Source: CAYQIM01 sp964417555 (GTDB lineage: Bacteria; Pseudomonadota; Gammaproteobacteria; Diplorickettsiales; Diplorickettsiaceae). From it: a stretch of 64,000 bases of DNA. Where the stretch lies: NCBI GenBank assembly GCA_964417555.1, contig CAYQIM010000059.1:1-64000 (forward strand). Reading direction: 5' to 3'. The notes beneath the pieces are model-generated. The model had not been told where the DNA came from and did no database searches. It saw nothing but the letters and a program-made list of their open reading frames with translations. Positions within the stretch are counted from its first letter, which is position 1; the number at the start of each line of letters is the position of its first letter. Positions 45,213 to 53,918 of this stretch are shown here, one piece after another. Both the position numbers and the translations under genes were made by a program.

Positions 45213-47171
45213 ATGACTTTTTTCAAACGCCTAACGCGCTTTTTACTTGGCAAGCCTCTGAATCCATTAAACCCGAACGCACAACGCCATATTGCGCTGG
45301 TCGCCTTTTTAGCTTGGGTAGGTTTGGGCGCAGATGGACTTTCCTCTTCGTGTTACGGTCCTGAGGAGTCTTTTATTGCTTTAGGACCGCATTATGCGTC
45401 CCTCGCCCTCTACATCGCGATTGCAACGATTTTGACCGTCTTCGTCATCGCCCTCGCCTATAATCAAGTTATCGCGTTGTTTCCCAGTGGTGGCGGGGGT
45501 TATAAAGTTTCCACCCAATTACTCGGTCCGCATGCCGGTCTCGTTTCCGGGGCGGCACTGATCGTTGACTATATGCTAACCATTACAATTTCGGTCGCCA
45601 GCGGCGCTGATGCCTTATTTAGTTTACTTCCTGTTCAACTTTTAACATATAAATTGTTGGCCGAAGCCTGCATCATTGGTTTATTGATAGCACTTAATTT
45701 ACGCGGTATGAAAGAATCGATAAAGATTTTGATGCCCATTTTTATCGGTTTTGTTGTGACCCATTTTTTTCTTATTATTTATGGTGTTGTCTCACACAAA
45801 AGTGATCTACCTAGCGTCATTTCAGATACGGTTAATGATACCTTTCATCTGTCTCAGCAAGCAGGGTGGCTGTTTATTACTGCGTTATTGTTACGCGCTT
45901 ATTCCTTAGGCAGTGGAACCTATACTGGGATTGAAGCGGTCTCTAATAATGTCAATCGGCTTGCCGAACCGCGTGTGCAAACAGGAAAATGGACCATGTT
46001 GTATATGGCGCTTTCGTTAAGCTTTACCGCTGGCGGTATCATTTTGCTTTATTTACTTTGGCATGCGCATCCGGTTTATGGTCAAACCTTAAACGCGGTT
46101 GTTTTCCATAAGATTTTAGGCGATTCCAGTGCCGGTCAGTTGATGTTAATGATAACGTTGTTTTTAGAAGCAGGACTGTTATTAGTCGGTGCGAATACGG
46201 GATTTTTAGCAGGACCGAGTGTTTTAGCGAATATGTCGGTGGATGGCTGGTTACCAAATCGTTTTCGCCATCTCTCTAGCCGCTTGGTGACGCAAAATGG
46301 TGTCATTGTCTTTGGTTTGGCCGCCTTACTCATTCTCTGGTTGAGTAACGGTCGTGTTTCTTGGTTAGTGATTCTTTATAGTATGAATGTATTTTTAACC
46401 TTTTCACTCTCTATTTTAGGCTTGTGTGTGTATTGGTTAAAAAATCGAAGTGCGGCGTCTCCACGCTGGCTGGCAAGGTTTTGTTTTTCGGCCTTTGCCT
46501 TTTTTGTGACCGCCAGCATCTTAATTGTGACCTTAATTTCCAAATTTACTTTTGGCGGTTGGGTTACCGTTGTCATTACCAGTTTGGTTATATTGCTTTG
46601 TTTACTGATCAAAAAACACTACACCCATGTGACAAAAAAATTACATGCCATTGATTTGCTGATGACAAATACGCCGCTGGAAATGCCGAAAGTCGTGACG
46701 CCCTTACAACCTTTAGAACCCACGGCAGTGATTATGGTAGGAAAACATCGCGGTATTGGTTTACATAATCTATTATGGATACTGCGTTTATTTCCACAGC
46801 ATTTTAAAAATTTCATTTTTTTAACGGTGGGCATCGTCGATGTCGAAAGTTTTAGTGCAAAAAAAGAATTGACCGCAATGCAAACAGCATCCAACGAGAT
46901 GCTGGATTACTTTGTGACTTACTGCCAACAACAAGGTTTGGCAGCCAAGGGGCTGGCCGCTTATGGTACGGATCCGACCGAAAAACTCACTAATTTGTCC
47001 AAAAAAATTATGAAGGAATTTCCAAATTCTATCTTTTTTGCTAGTAAATTGATCTTTAAAAAAGATAACTGGATAACCCGTTTTTTACACAATGAAACAG
47101 CCATAACACTACAGCGCCGTTTAAATTTTCTCGGTGCTCAACTGGTCATTTTACCCATGAAAATTGATTAA
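45213..47171 (+). CDS. APC-superfamily permease with C-terminal cytoplasmic domain
   Basis: The 652 aa contain about 12 membrane helices (residues about 28-470) and then a soluble domain of about 180 residues. The N-terminal sequence GLGADGLSSSCYGPEES and SGGGGYKVS follow the pattern of APC permeases of the KimA type, which import potassium or amino acids in other bacteria. The C-terminal domain (TAVIMVGKHRGIGLHNLLWI) is of the kind that in KimA-like proteins is cytoplasmic and regulatory. The substrate cannot be told from the sequence. It overlaps the frame upstream of the next gene, so the two are probably co-transcribed. Confidence 0.8.
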   Translation: MTFFKRLTRFLLGKPLNPLNPNAQRHIALVAFLAWVGLGADGLSSSCYGPEESFIALGPHYASLALYIAIATILTVFVIALAYNQVIALFPSGGGGYKVSTQLLGPHAGLVSGAALIVDYMLTITISVASGADALFSLLPVQLLTYKLLAEACIIGLLIALNLRGMKESIKILMPIFIGFVVTHFFLIIYGVVSHKSDLPSVISDTVNDTFHLSQQAGWLFITALLLRAYSLGSGTYTGIEAVSNNVNRLAEPRVQTGKWTMLYMALSLSFTAGGIILLYLLWHAHPVYGQTLNAVVFHKILGDSSAGQLMLMITLFLEAGLLLVGANTGFLAGPSVLANMSVDGWLPNRFRHLSSRLVTQNGVIVFGLAALLILWLSNGRVSWLVILYSMNVFLTFSLSILGLCVYWLKNRSAASPRWLARFCFSAFAFFVTASILIVTLISKFTFGGWVTVVITSLVILLCLLIKKHYTHVTKKLHAIDLLMTNTPLEMPKVVTPLQPLEPTAVIMVGKHRGIGLHNLLWILRLFPQHFKNFIFLTVGIVDVESFSAKKELTAMQTASNEMLDYFVTYCQQQGLAAKGLAAYGTDPTEKLTNLSKKIMKEFPNSIFFASKLIFKKDNWITRFLHNETAITLQRRLNFLGAQLVILPMKID

Positions 47172-47175
47172 TCTG

Positions 47176-47643
47176 ATGAAATCTAAACCGATAGCAGAAA
47201 AAACGCTGTCTTGTATTTTCCAGCAAGACCCTCAAAGTATATTAGGCTTTATTCAAAAAAAAGTCATGGAGCTCAATACACTGAATGAAATATGGCAAAC
47301 AGAAAATACAGCGGATTTAGCACAACACAGCCGTATTGCTAACTTTCGCGATAACTGCTTAGTGATAGAAGTAGATAATGCCGCTTGGGTAACACGTTTA
47401 CGTTATTTGATTCCCGACTTAATACAACAATTAGTTAACTACTCGGCATTAAAAAACTTAAAAAAGATTGAATGGTATATCCAACCGAATTTTCATCCTG
47501 TTTCTCAACCTAACCCATTATTGCCTGCTTTATCCGATAACAGTGCACAGTTACTCAAGAATACAGCCCTCGATATTAAAACCAAACCACTACAAGAAAG
47601 CTTAATGCGGCTAGCAAAAAACTTCGTTATTAACACAGAGTAA
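47176..47643 (+). CDS. DUF721 / DciA-like protein
   Basis: The 155 aa match the DUF721 family, whose DciA members help load the replicative helicase DnaB in bacteria lacking DnaC. The central part, LVIEVDNAAWVTRLRYLIPD, is the DciA core (LxVxVxSxAWAxELRxLxP). The ATG at 47176 is preferred over the TTG at 47164. In Legionella-type genomes dciA is usually near secA or lpxC, so its place after a permease is not standard. The function is inferred. Confidence 0.75.
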   Translation: MKSKPIAEKTLSCIFQQDPQSILGFIQKKVMELNTLNEIWQTENTADLAQHSRIANFRDNCLVIEVDNAAWVTRLRYLIPDLIQQLVNYSALKNLKKIEWYIQPNFHPVSQPNPLLPALSDNSAQLLKNTALDIKTKPLQESLMRLAKNFVINTE

Positions 47644-47648
47644 GTATT

Positions 47649-48407
47649 TTAACAGGATCGGTTTGCCCGTAAAAAAGCGTGTTGATCTTCTTCCTCCGTA
47701 TTAGGTGTTGTATTAGAGGATGACCAAAACCCTGAAGTAGTGTTGCTGCTAAGCTCAAATTCACTATCTTGTTGAGTAGTCGCTTGTTCAAGGGAGGGAA
47801 ATTGTGATTCAAAAACAGTCCGCGCAGCAGAATCTAAGGATAACTCTAATACTTCTTCAACGGCTTTCGTTAATTTTTCATGCGCTACCTTAGCCCGCTG
47901 CGAAGCAGAGATACGATGAGAAATAAAACCGGTACATGAACTTAATAATAACGCGAGCAAAGTTAAATTAATAACAGGTAAGAAAGTCATAACCGCGCCA
48001 AATGCTAAGGCAGATGCAATCCCTAAGCTTAGCATCCAAACCATTGAATGAAAGCCAGTGTGCTTCAGCAACGATTTAGAATCATTGAATACTAAATAAT
48101 CTTTCAGCGGTTGATAAATCGCTTCGGCTAAACCTTCCTTCTCATTTTCTGGAAGTTGATCAATCGATGCTAAAATCTGTAAAGCATCAAGCACAGCATC
48201 TGATTGTCAATCAGATGGCAATGTACTTCGGTCAATGGAAACTTCAATATTTTCCTCCTTTCTTGCTACGAACAGGCCTGGTAATTGAAACAAATCAGAA
48301 TAGCCTTTACCCGGTTTTGCTATTGAATAATTAAGGTAGTCTTCATAGGCACTAGGTAATAGGATTTTCGTTTGATTATCACGCGGTTTGTTTAGAAAAC
48401 TCGGCAT
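47649..48407 (-). pseudogene. unknown membrane protein interrupted by in-frame TGA
   Basis: The frame from 48407 (MPSFLNKPRDNQT) runs 66 codons to a TGA at 48207-48209, then continues in the same frame to 47649 (QSDAVLDALQILASIDQLPE onward), giving 252 codons in all. The second part has two membrane helices (MVWMLSLGIASALAFGAVM, LTLLALLLSSCTGF), a helical segment and a Ser/Thr-rich tail ending EEEDQHAFLRANRSC. Acidic residues 12-15 from the end resemble an E-block, the Dot/Icm signal read by DotM. I recognise no family. The second ORF alone starts with a GTG lacking a ribosome-binding site. Confidence 0.6.
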
Positions 48408-48583
48408 AGTATTTTATTGGTAAGATTTTAAAATTATATTTTTTATATTCTACTAAAAATTTATTAAACTATTCTTTAATTCAGTAATAAAAATTATCTA
48501 AAATTTCAAATAATAAATCATTTCAAAAAAAAATCATTCTACAATTAAAATACACATTTATAAAAGTGATAATTAATAATTTT
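48408..48583. other. AT-rich gap
   Basis: Very AT-rich 176-bp gap between era (3' end) and the interrupted membrane-protein gene. It probably holds that gene's promoter on the minus strand. No specific site can be singled out. Confidence 0.25.
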
Positions 48584-49462
48584 TTATTCATTCTGTTCTT
48601 CAGACCAACCGGCTTTAACTTTGACCCAGAGATTTAAATACACTTTTTTGCCAAAACACTGCTGCATGTCTAAACGCGCTTCGCTGCCCACTTTTTTTAA
48701 TAATTCGCCTTTTTTGCCAATAATAATCGCTTTTTGGCCCGGACGTTCGGTCAAAATGATGGCGCTTATTTTGATTAATTTTTTTTCTTCGACAAATTCT
48801 TCAATCACAACGGTAAGCCAATAAGGAAGCTCTTTATATAAAGCACGCATCAGTTTTTCACGAATAAATTCAGCCGCTAAAAAGCGTTGATTTCGATCGG
48901 TGAATTGCTCCGGCGGATAAATAAATTCAGCTAACGGAAGTTGTTCGGCAATGATTTTTTCCAATTCCGCTATATTATCTCCCTTTTGTGCTGAAATCGG
49001 AATTACTGCTAAAAATGGCATTTTTTCATAACAGGATTGTAAAAACGGCAGTAAACGGGCCTTATCTTTAATTTTATCGACTTTATTGACCAACAGAATA
49101 ACTGGAAGTGCTTGTTGTTTTAAGCGTTCTAATATAGCTTGATCTTCGGACGACCAACGTCCAGCTTCGATAACAAAACCGATCACATCGACATTCACTA
49201 AAGCATTGATGGCTTCCCTGACCATTTCGCGACTCAAGCGACGTTCTGTTTTTTGATGTAACCCCGGCGTGTCAATGTAGATCCATTGAGTAGTGTCCTG
49301 GGTTTTAATGCCTAGAATTTGATGACGTGTCGTTTGTGGTTTCGCCGAAGTAATACTCAGTTTTTCACCTAAAATTTTATTGAGTAAAGTCGACTTGCCG
49401 ACATTGGGTCGTCCGATAATGGCGATAGTGCCACAACGTGTCGTTGTTTGAGGTTTTTCCAT
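48584..49462 (-). CDS. era: GTPase Era
   Basis: Era is an essential GTPase that binds 16S rRNA and assists 30S assembly. The 292 aa contain G1 GRPNVGKST at about 16-23, G3 DTPG at about 62-65, G4 NKVDK at about 125, and a C-terminal KH domain with AIIIGKKGELLKKVG. It is downstream of rnc, as in the standard lepA-lepB-rnc-era order. recO does not follow here. Confidence 0.96.
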   Translation of the reverse strand: MEKPQTTTRCGTIAIIGRPNVGKSTLLNKILGEKLSITSAKPQTTRHQILGIKTQDTTQWIYIDTPGLHQKTERRLSREMVREAINALVNVDVIGFVIEAGRWSSEDQAILERLKQQALPVILLVNKVDKIKDKARLLPFLQSCYEKMPFLAVIPISAQKGDNIAELEKIIAEQLPLAEFIYPPEQFTDRNQRFLAAEFIREKLMRALYKELPYWLTVVIEEFVEEKKLIKISAIILTERPGQKAIIIGKKGELLKKVGSEARLDMQQCFGKKVYLNLWVKVKAGWSEEQNE

Positions 49463-49489
49463 CGTTTTTTTAAGAACCCATAAATATTA

Positions 49490-49533
49490 GAACGTTACTT
49501 GACCGTCATCGTACATTTGAAGACACATTCTTA
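49490..49533. repeat. half copy of palindromic repeat (family 1) ending at rnc stop
   Basis: The stretch ACTTGACCGTCATCGTACATTTGAAGACACATTCTTA matches the right arm of the element at 40835-40976. Only this arm is present. Its final TTA (49531-49533) is the rnc stop codon read on the minus strand, which repeats the arrangement at dotE. Confidence 0.75.
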
Positions 49534-50217
49534 GCGGTGCGTAGATTCTAATTCTTGTAAAACTTTTTCTGCCGCTTCTTGTTCAGCACGTCGACGGCTG
49601 CTGCCCATGCCTATGGCTTTGTTAGGCAGTCCACTTAGCTGACATTCCACTTTAAATATTTGTTGATGTGCTGGGCCTTCTAACACTAAAACGGTATAAG
49701 TCGGTAAAGGTAGTTTGCGCGCCTGTAAATATTCTTGTAAACGAGTTTTTGGATCTTTCAAATCCGGCAGTGTTTCAACATTTTCAAGCCGCGCCTCATA
49801 CCAACGGAGAATACATTGCTCACAGGCATTAAAGCCACCATCCAAATAAATGGCACCCACCACCGCTTCCAAACCATCGGCCAAAATGGATTTACGCTGC
49901 GCGCCACCAGTCTTTAGTTCTCCGGCACCTAGGCGCAGATATTTTCCTAGTTCAAATTCTTTCGCTAAATCGGTTAAGGTCTCACCACGAACTAGATTAG
50001 CACGTAAACGACTCAGTTCACCTTCGCGTGCTAATCCATTTTGGCGAAATAACGCCGACGCAATCACAAAGTTAAGTGCTGCATCGCCTAAGTATTCAAG
50101 ACGTTCGTTATTTTTGTTTCCCCGAAAACTGCGATGACTCAAGGCACCTTCTAGCAGCTCAGGATTTTTAAAGTGATATCCCAAGTGCTTACACAAAGTT
50201 CCAACTTCTGGTCTCAC
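49531..50217 (-). CDS. rnc: ribonuclease III
   Basis: RNase III cleaves double-stranded RNA, including rRNA precursors. The 228 aa have the catalytic signature ERLEYLGDAALNFV at about 38-51, the second acidic site in DGLEAVVGAIYLDGG at about 114-128, and a C-terminal dsRNA-binding domain with GSSRRRAEQEAAEKVL. It lies between lepB and era. The last bases belong to a palindromic repeat. Confidence 0.96.
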   Translation of the reverse strand: MRPEVGTLCKHLGYHFKNPELLEGALSHRSFRGNKNNERLEYLGDAALNFVIASALFRQNGLAREGELSRLRANLVRGETLTDLAKEFELGKYLRLGAGELKTGGAQRKSILADGLEAVVGAIYLDGGFNACEQCILRWYEARLENVETLPDLKDPKTRLQEYLQARKLPLPTYTVLVLEGPAHQQIFKVECQLSGLPNKAIGMGSSRRRAEQEAAEKVLQELESTHR

Positions 50218-50267
50218 CCTTACCTCTTATATAATTAAACTTAAAGAATTGAGTATTTTGTTGGGTT

Positions 50268-50308
50268 TATAGCGAATCCGTCATCGTGCATTTGAAGACA
50301 CTTTCTCA
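50268..50308. repeat. half copy of palindromic repeat (family 1) ending at lepB stop
   Basis: CCGTCATCGTGCATTTGAAGACACTTTCT again matches the right arm of the 40835-40976 element, and TCA at 50306-50308 is the lepB stop (TGA on the minus strand). This is the second half copy in the lepB-rnc-era operon, in the gap between rnc and lepB. Confidence 0.75.
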
Positions 50309-51079
50309 GCTAATGCGTGATCCTATTCTGTGCCACCTCACCCTATTAAGCTCACTATCCCAACTAAAAAATATCCACATCGCTTTACCGACCAAATCTT
50401 TTTCCGGAACAAATCCCCAATAACGGCTGTCGTAGCTATTATCGCGATTATCGCCCATCATAAAGTAATTTCCTGGCGGCACTTGTAATGAAAAATCATC
50501 AGCCGTTTGATCGGGTCGAATAAAGATAGGGTGTTTTACATTTAACAAATTTTCCTGCTTAACCAGTACTGGCCATTTTGCTTGTCCTTTATGATCATGA
50601 TCGGCGCTCACACCGAGTAATGTTTGTGTAGCAAGAACGCCATTGATAGTCAATTGTTTATCTTTATAGGTAATAATATCGCCAGGTAATCCGACCACAC
50701 GCTTAATAAAATAGGTGGATGTATCACGCGGCCACAAAAAAACCACGACGTCACCCCGTTTAGGTTCGCCAATCGTGATGATTTTTTTGTGCAACACAGG
50801 TAAACGGATACCATAAGCAAACTTGTTAGTGACAATAAAGTCACCAATCAGTAAATCCGGTTTTTCTGAACCGGAAGGGATACGAAAAGGTTCTGCTAAA
50901 AACGAACGAAGTAGCAGCACCAGTAATAAAATAGGGAAAAAAGAGCGTGCATATTCAACTATTTGCGAAGACTTCGCCACATTTTTCTTTTTGCGTCGTG
51001 GTGACAAGATTAACCAATCCACTAACGCAATAATACCGGTGACTAATACAGCGATACTTAATAAAAGCTCAAAATTCAT
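50306..51079 (-). CDS. lepB: signal peptidase I
   Basis: LepB cleaves signal peptides of exported proteins at the inner membrane. From the ATG at 51079 it has 257 aa, with two N-terminal membrane helices. The Ser-Lys dyad is Ser71 in IPSGSEKPDLL and Lys126 in YFIKRVVGLPGD; the GDNRDNSYDSRYWGFVP box is present. The residue after the catalytic Ser is Glu72 instead of the nearly invariant Met (usual form PSGSMxPTL). A TTG two codons upstream (51085) is also in frame. It lies between lepA and rnc. Confidence 0.95.
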   Translation of the reverse strand: MNFELLLSIAVLVTGIIALVDWLILSPRRKKKNVAKSSQIVEYARSFFPILLLVLLLRSFLAEPFRIPSGSEKPDLLIGDFIVTNKFAYGIRLPVLHKKIITIGEPKRGDVVVFLWPRDTSTYFIKRVVGLPGDIITYKDKQLTINGVLATQTLLGVSADHDHKGQAKWPVLVKQENLLNVKHPIFIRPDQTADDFSLQVPPGNYFMMGDNRDNSYDSRYWGFVPEKDLVGKAMWIFFSWDSELNRVRWHRIGSRIS

Positions 51080-51098
51080 AATCAAAAACTCGTTTAGG

Positions 51099-52892
51099 TT
51101 ATTTTTTATCTCGTTGTAAAACAGCTAAAAATGCACTTTGCGGAATATCCACCCGCCCTACCTTTTTCATACGCTTTTTACCGGCTTTTTGCTTTTCTAA
51201 CAATTTCTTCTTACGTGATACATCGCCACCATAACATTTGGCTAATACATTTTTGCGTAGTGCTTTAACGGATTCTCGCGCAATAATATGGCCGCCAATG
51301 GCCGCTTGCAATGCCACATCAAACATCTGTCTAGGAATAAGCTCTCTCAGCCGCTCTACCAATTGGCGACCTCGGTATTGGACTTGGCTTCGGTGAACAA
51401 CTAAGGCTAAGGCGTCGACTTTATCACCATTGATTAGAATATCCAACTTCACCAAATCCGCTTCTTGAAAGCGGATAAAATGGTAATCAAGCGACGCATA
51501 GCCGCGACTTAAGGACTTTAAACGATCAAAAAAGTCTAGCACGACCTCGCTCATCGGTAACTCATAAGAAACAGAAACCTGGCTACCGGTATAGAGTAAT
51601 TTGGTTTGCACGCCCCGTCGTTCATTACACAGCGTTATCACCGCACCGAGATGAATTTGAGGCACTAATATATTCGCCATCACAATCGGTTCACGCATGC
51701 TAGCAATCAGATTAGCCACAGGAAGATCGGCAGGGTTATCGATAGATAAGGTTTCCCCTTTGGTGGTGACTACCTCATACACCACCGTTGGCGCGGTCGT
51801 AATCAAATCCAGATCATATTCGCGTTCTAAACGTTCTTGGACAATCTCCATATGAAGCAAACCCAAGAATCCACAACGAAAACCAAAGCCTAAGGCTTCT
51901 GAGGTTTCTGGTTCGTAAAAGAGCGAAGAGTCATTGAGACTCAGTTTTTCAAGCGCTTCACGAAACTCACTAAAATCTTCGGTATTAACCGGAAATAGAC
52001 CGGCAAATACTTGGGGGTGAACTCGTTTAAAACCCGGTAATGCTGTTGCTGCCGGTTTAGCCGCATGAGTTAAGGTATCGCCTACCGGCGCGCCATGGAT
52101 ATCTTTAACACCGGCAATAATAAACCCCACTTCACCGGCACTCAGTTGTTCACGTTCTTGTCGTTTAGGCGTAAAAACACCTAATTTATCGACAATATAA
52201 GCACGTCCGGTCGACATCACTTGAATCTTTTCGCCCAGTTTAAGGCAACCATTTTTAATCCTTACTAACGAGACCACCCCTAAATAAGCATCAAACCAAG
52301 AATCAATAATCAAGGCTTGTAAAGGAGCTAATGGGTCGCCTTGCGGTGCGGGAATCACTTCAATTAATCGCTCTAGCAATTCAGTAATACCCAGCCCTGT
52401 CTTAGCACTGACTCTAACCGCATCGGCGGCCGGAATACCAATGATATTTTCAATTTCTTGAATAACGCGCTCGGGATCCGCTTGCGGCAAATCGATTTTA
52501 TTTAATACCGGTAAGACTTCTAGTCCTTGCTCGATAGCGGTATAACACACTGCGACGGTCTGTGCTTCAACTCCTTGTGCCGCATCCACCACTAAAAGTG
52601 CTCCTTCACAAGCCGCCAGTGAACGCGATACTTCATAGGAAAAATCCACATGGCCGGGCGTATCAATAAAATTTAATTGATAAATTTGGCCGTTCTGTGC
52701 TTTATAAGCGAGCGTAACACTTTGCGCTTTGATAGTAATTCCGCGTTCCCGCTCTAATTCCATAGAATCCAGGACTTGTGCTGACATTTCACGTTCACTC
52801 AAGCCGCCACAGACCTGAATTAATCTATCCGATAAGGTAGATTTTCCATGGTCGATATGAGCAATAATAGAAAAATTACGAATGTTGTGCAT
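51099..52892 (-). CDS. lepA: elongation factor 4 (LepA)
   Basis: LepA is a translational GTPase that helps initiation and back-translocation. The 597 aa include the P-loop AHIDHGKST (11-19), the DTPGHVDF box, NKIDLP, and the C-terminal domain ending with KKRMKKVGRVDIPQSAFLAV, the LepA signature. It is first in the lepA-lepB-rnc-era operon and 20 bp before lepB. Confidence 0.97.
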   Translation of the reverse strand: MHNIRNFSIIAHIDHGKSTLSDRLIQVCGGLSEREMSAQVLDSMELERERGITIKAQSVTLAYKAQNGQIYQLNFIDTPGHVDFSYEVSRSLAACEGALLVVDAAQGVEAQTVAVCYTAIEQGLEVLPVLNKIDLPQADPERVIQEIENIIGIPAADAVRVSAKTGLGITELLERLIEVIPAPQGDPLAPLQALIIDSWFDAYLGVVSLVRIKNGCLKLGEKIQVMSTGRAYIVDKLGVFTPKRQEREQLSAGEVGFIIAGVKDIHGAPVGDTLTHAAKPAATALPGFKRVHPQVFAGLFPVNTEDFSEFREALEKLSLNDSSLFYEPETSEALGFGFRCGFLGLLHMEIVQERLEREYDLDLITTAPTVVYEVVTTKGETLSIDNPADLPVANLIASMREPIVMANILVPQIHLGAVITLCNERRGVQTKLLYTGSQVSVSYELPMSEVVLDFFDRLKSLSRGYASLDYHFIRFQEADLVKLDILINGDKVDALALVVHRSQVQYRGRQLVERLRELIPRQMFDVALQAAIGGHIIARESVKALRKNVLAKCYGGDVSRKKKLLEKQKAGKKRMKKVGRVDIPQSAFLAVLQRDKK

Positions 52893-53017
52893 GAATTAAA
52901 ATACGCCGCCTTTTATTAAATTAAAGTGTGAAAACACTTTGGCGGAGTATACAGGAGTTTCGCACATTATATGAAAATAGGGGCAGAATTCGCATGACAG
53001 TTATCATTATAACGGGT

Positions 53018-53689
53018 TTATTTTAGTAAGCGCTGTTGCAACCATTGCGCAATATCCGCTAGCTCTTGCGGACTCACACTATGGCCGATGGGATAACGGT
53101 TAAATTGAACGGAATAAGCCAAATCCTTTAAACAATTATAAGAGAACTCCCCTAAAGCGGGAGCAACCACATCATCTTCATCACCATGCGCCATAAAAAT
53201 AGGGGTAGTTTTATTTGCCGGACTGGCTTCTTCGGCTAAACAACGATGTAAGGGTAAATACGTTGATAAAGCTAACACGCCCGCTAACGCATGCGGGTAG
53301 CGTAATGCCGTATATAAAGCCATCGCACCGCCCTGAGAAAATCCAGCTAAAACAATACGTTTAGCGGGGATACCGCGTTGAATTTCGTTCTCAACCAATT
53401 CAAAAAGACTTTTAGCTGCCGCACGAATTCCCTCTTCATCTTCGGTTGAATCAAAGGTTAGACCATGAATATCATACCAAGCCCGCATTGGCGTACCACC
53501 ATTCAAAGTAATAGGTCGTACTGGCGCATGCGGAAACACAAAACGAACACCAGTTCCAATCGCAACGGTCCTAGCCATCGTAGCCGAGTCATTACCATCG
53601 GCACCCAACCCATGCAAACAGATAATACAAGCCGAAGGCGTTGTTAGCGGATTGACTTCTACATATGACAATGAATGCGTATTTTTCAT
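53018..53689 (-). CDS. carboxylesterase of the phospholipase/carboxylesterase family
   Basis: The 223-aa alpha/beta hydrolase has IICLHGLGADGND at the oxyanion side, the nucleophile elbow LAGFSQGGAMAL (Ser near 115), Asp in HGDEDDVV and His in YPIGHSV. Family members are acyl-protein thioesterases or carboxylesterases active on short esters; substrate unknown. It has no signal peptide, so it acts in the cytoplasm. It is divergent from lptM. Confidence 0.9.
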   Translation of the reverse strand: MKNTHSLSYVEVNPLTTPSACIICLHGLGADGNDSATMARTVAIGTGVRFVFPHAPVRPITLNGGTPMRAWYDIHGLTFDSTEDEEGIRAAAKSLFELVENEIQRGIPAKRIVLAGFSQGGAMALYTALRYPHALAGVLALSTYLPLHRCLAEEASPANKTTPIFMAHGDEDDVVAPALGEFSYNCLKDLAYSVQFNRYPIGHSVSPQELADIAQWLQQRLLK

Positions 53690-53774
53690 CTTTTCCCCTT
53701 ACCTAAACCGTTTATAATTTGAGTATATACTAGGAACTTCATAGTTTCCCAATTCAAACCATTGGAAATTTTTA

Positions 53775-53915
53775 ATGAAAAAAAACCTTTTTAAACTCGC
53801 TTATTTTTTGACCGCCTTTCTTTTGACCGCTTGTGGACAGATGGGTCCTCTTTATTTACCCGATCAAAAACCACCGGTTTATGTCCCGCATCATTCATCT
53901 AAAGCTAATCGTTAA
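53775..53915 (+). CDS. lptM: small lipoprotein LptM (YifL)
   Basis: A 46-aa lipoprotein with the signal MKKNLFKLAYFLTAFLLTAC (lipidated Cys20) followed by GQMGPLYLPDQ, the conserved motif of LptM, which assists maturation of the LPS translocon LptDE at the outer membrane. It lies 3 bp upstream of lysA, the common proteobacterial arrangement. Confidence 0.92.
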   Translation: MKKNLFKLAYFLTAFLLTACGQMGPLYLPDQKPPVYVPHHSSKANR

Positions 53916-53918
53916 AAG

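Noticed and set aside
48207..48209. TGA as a selenocysteine codon
   Set aside because: No redox or selenoprotein family is recognisable, and no bacterial SECIS-like hairpin is evident directly downstream. A nonsense mutation is simpler.
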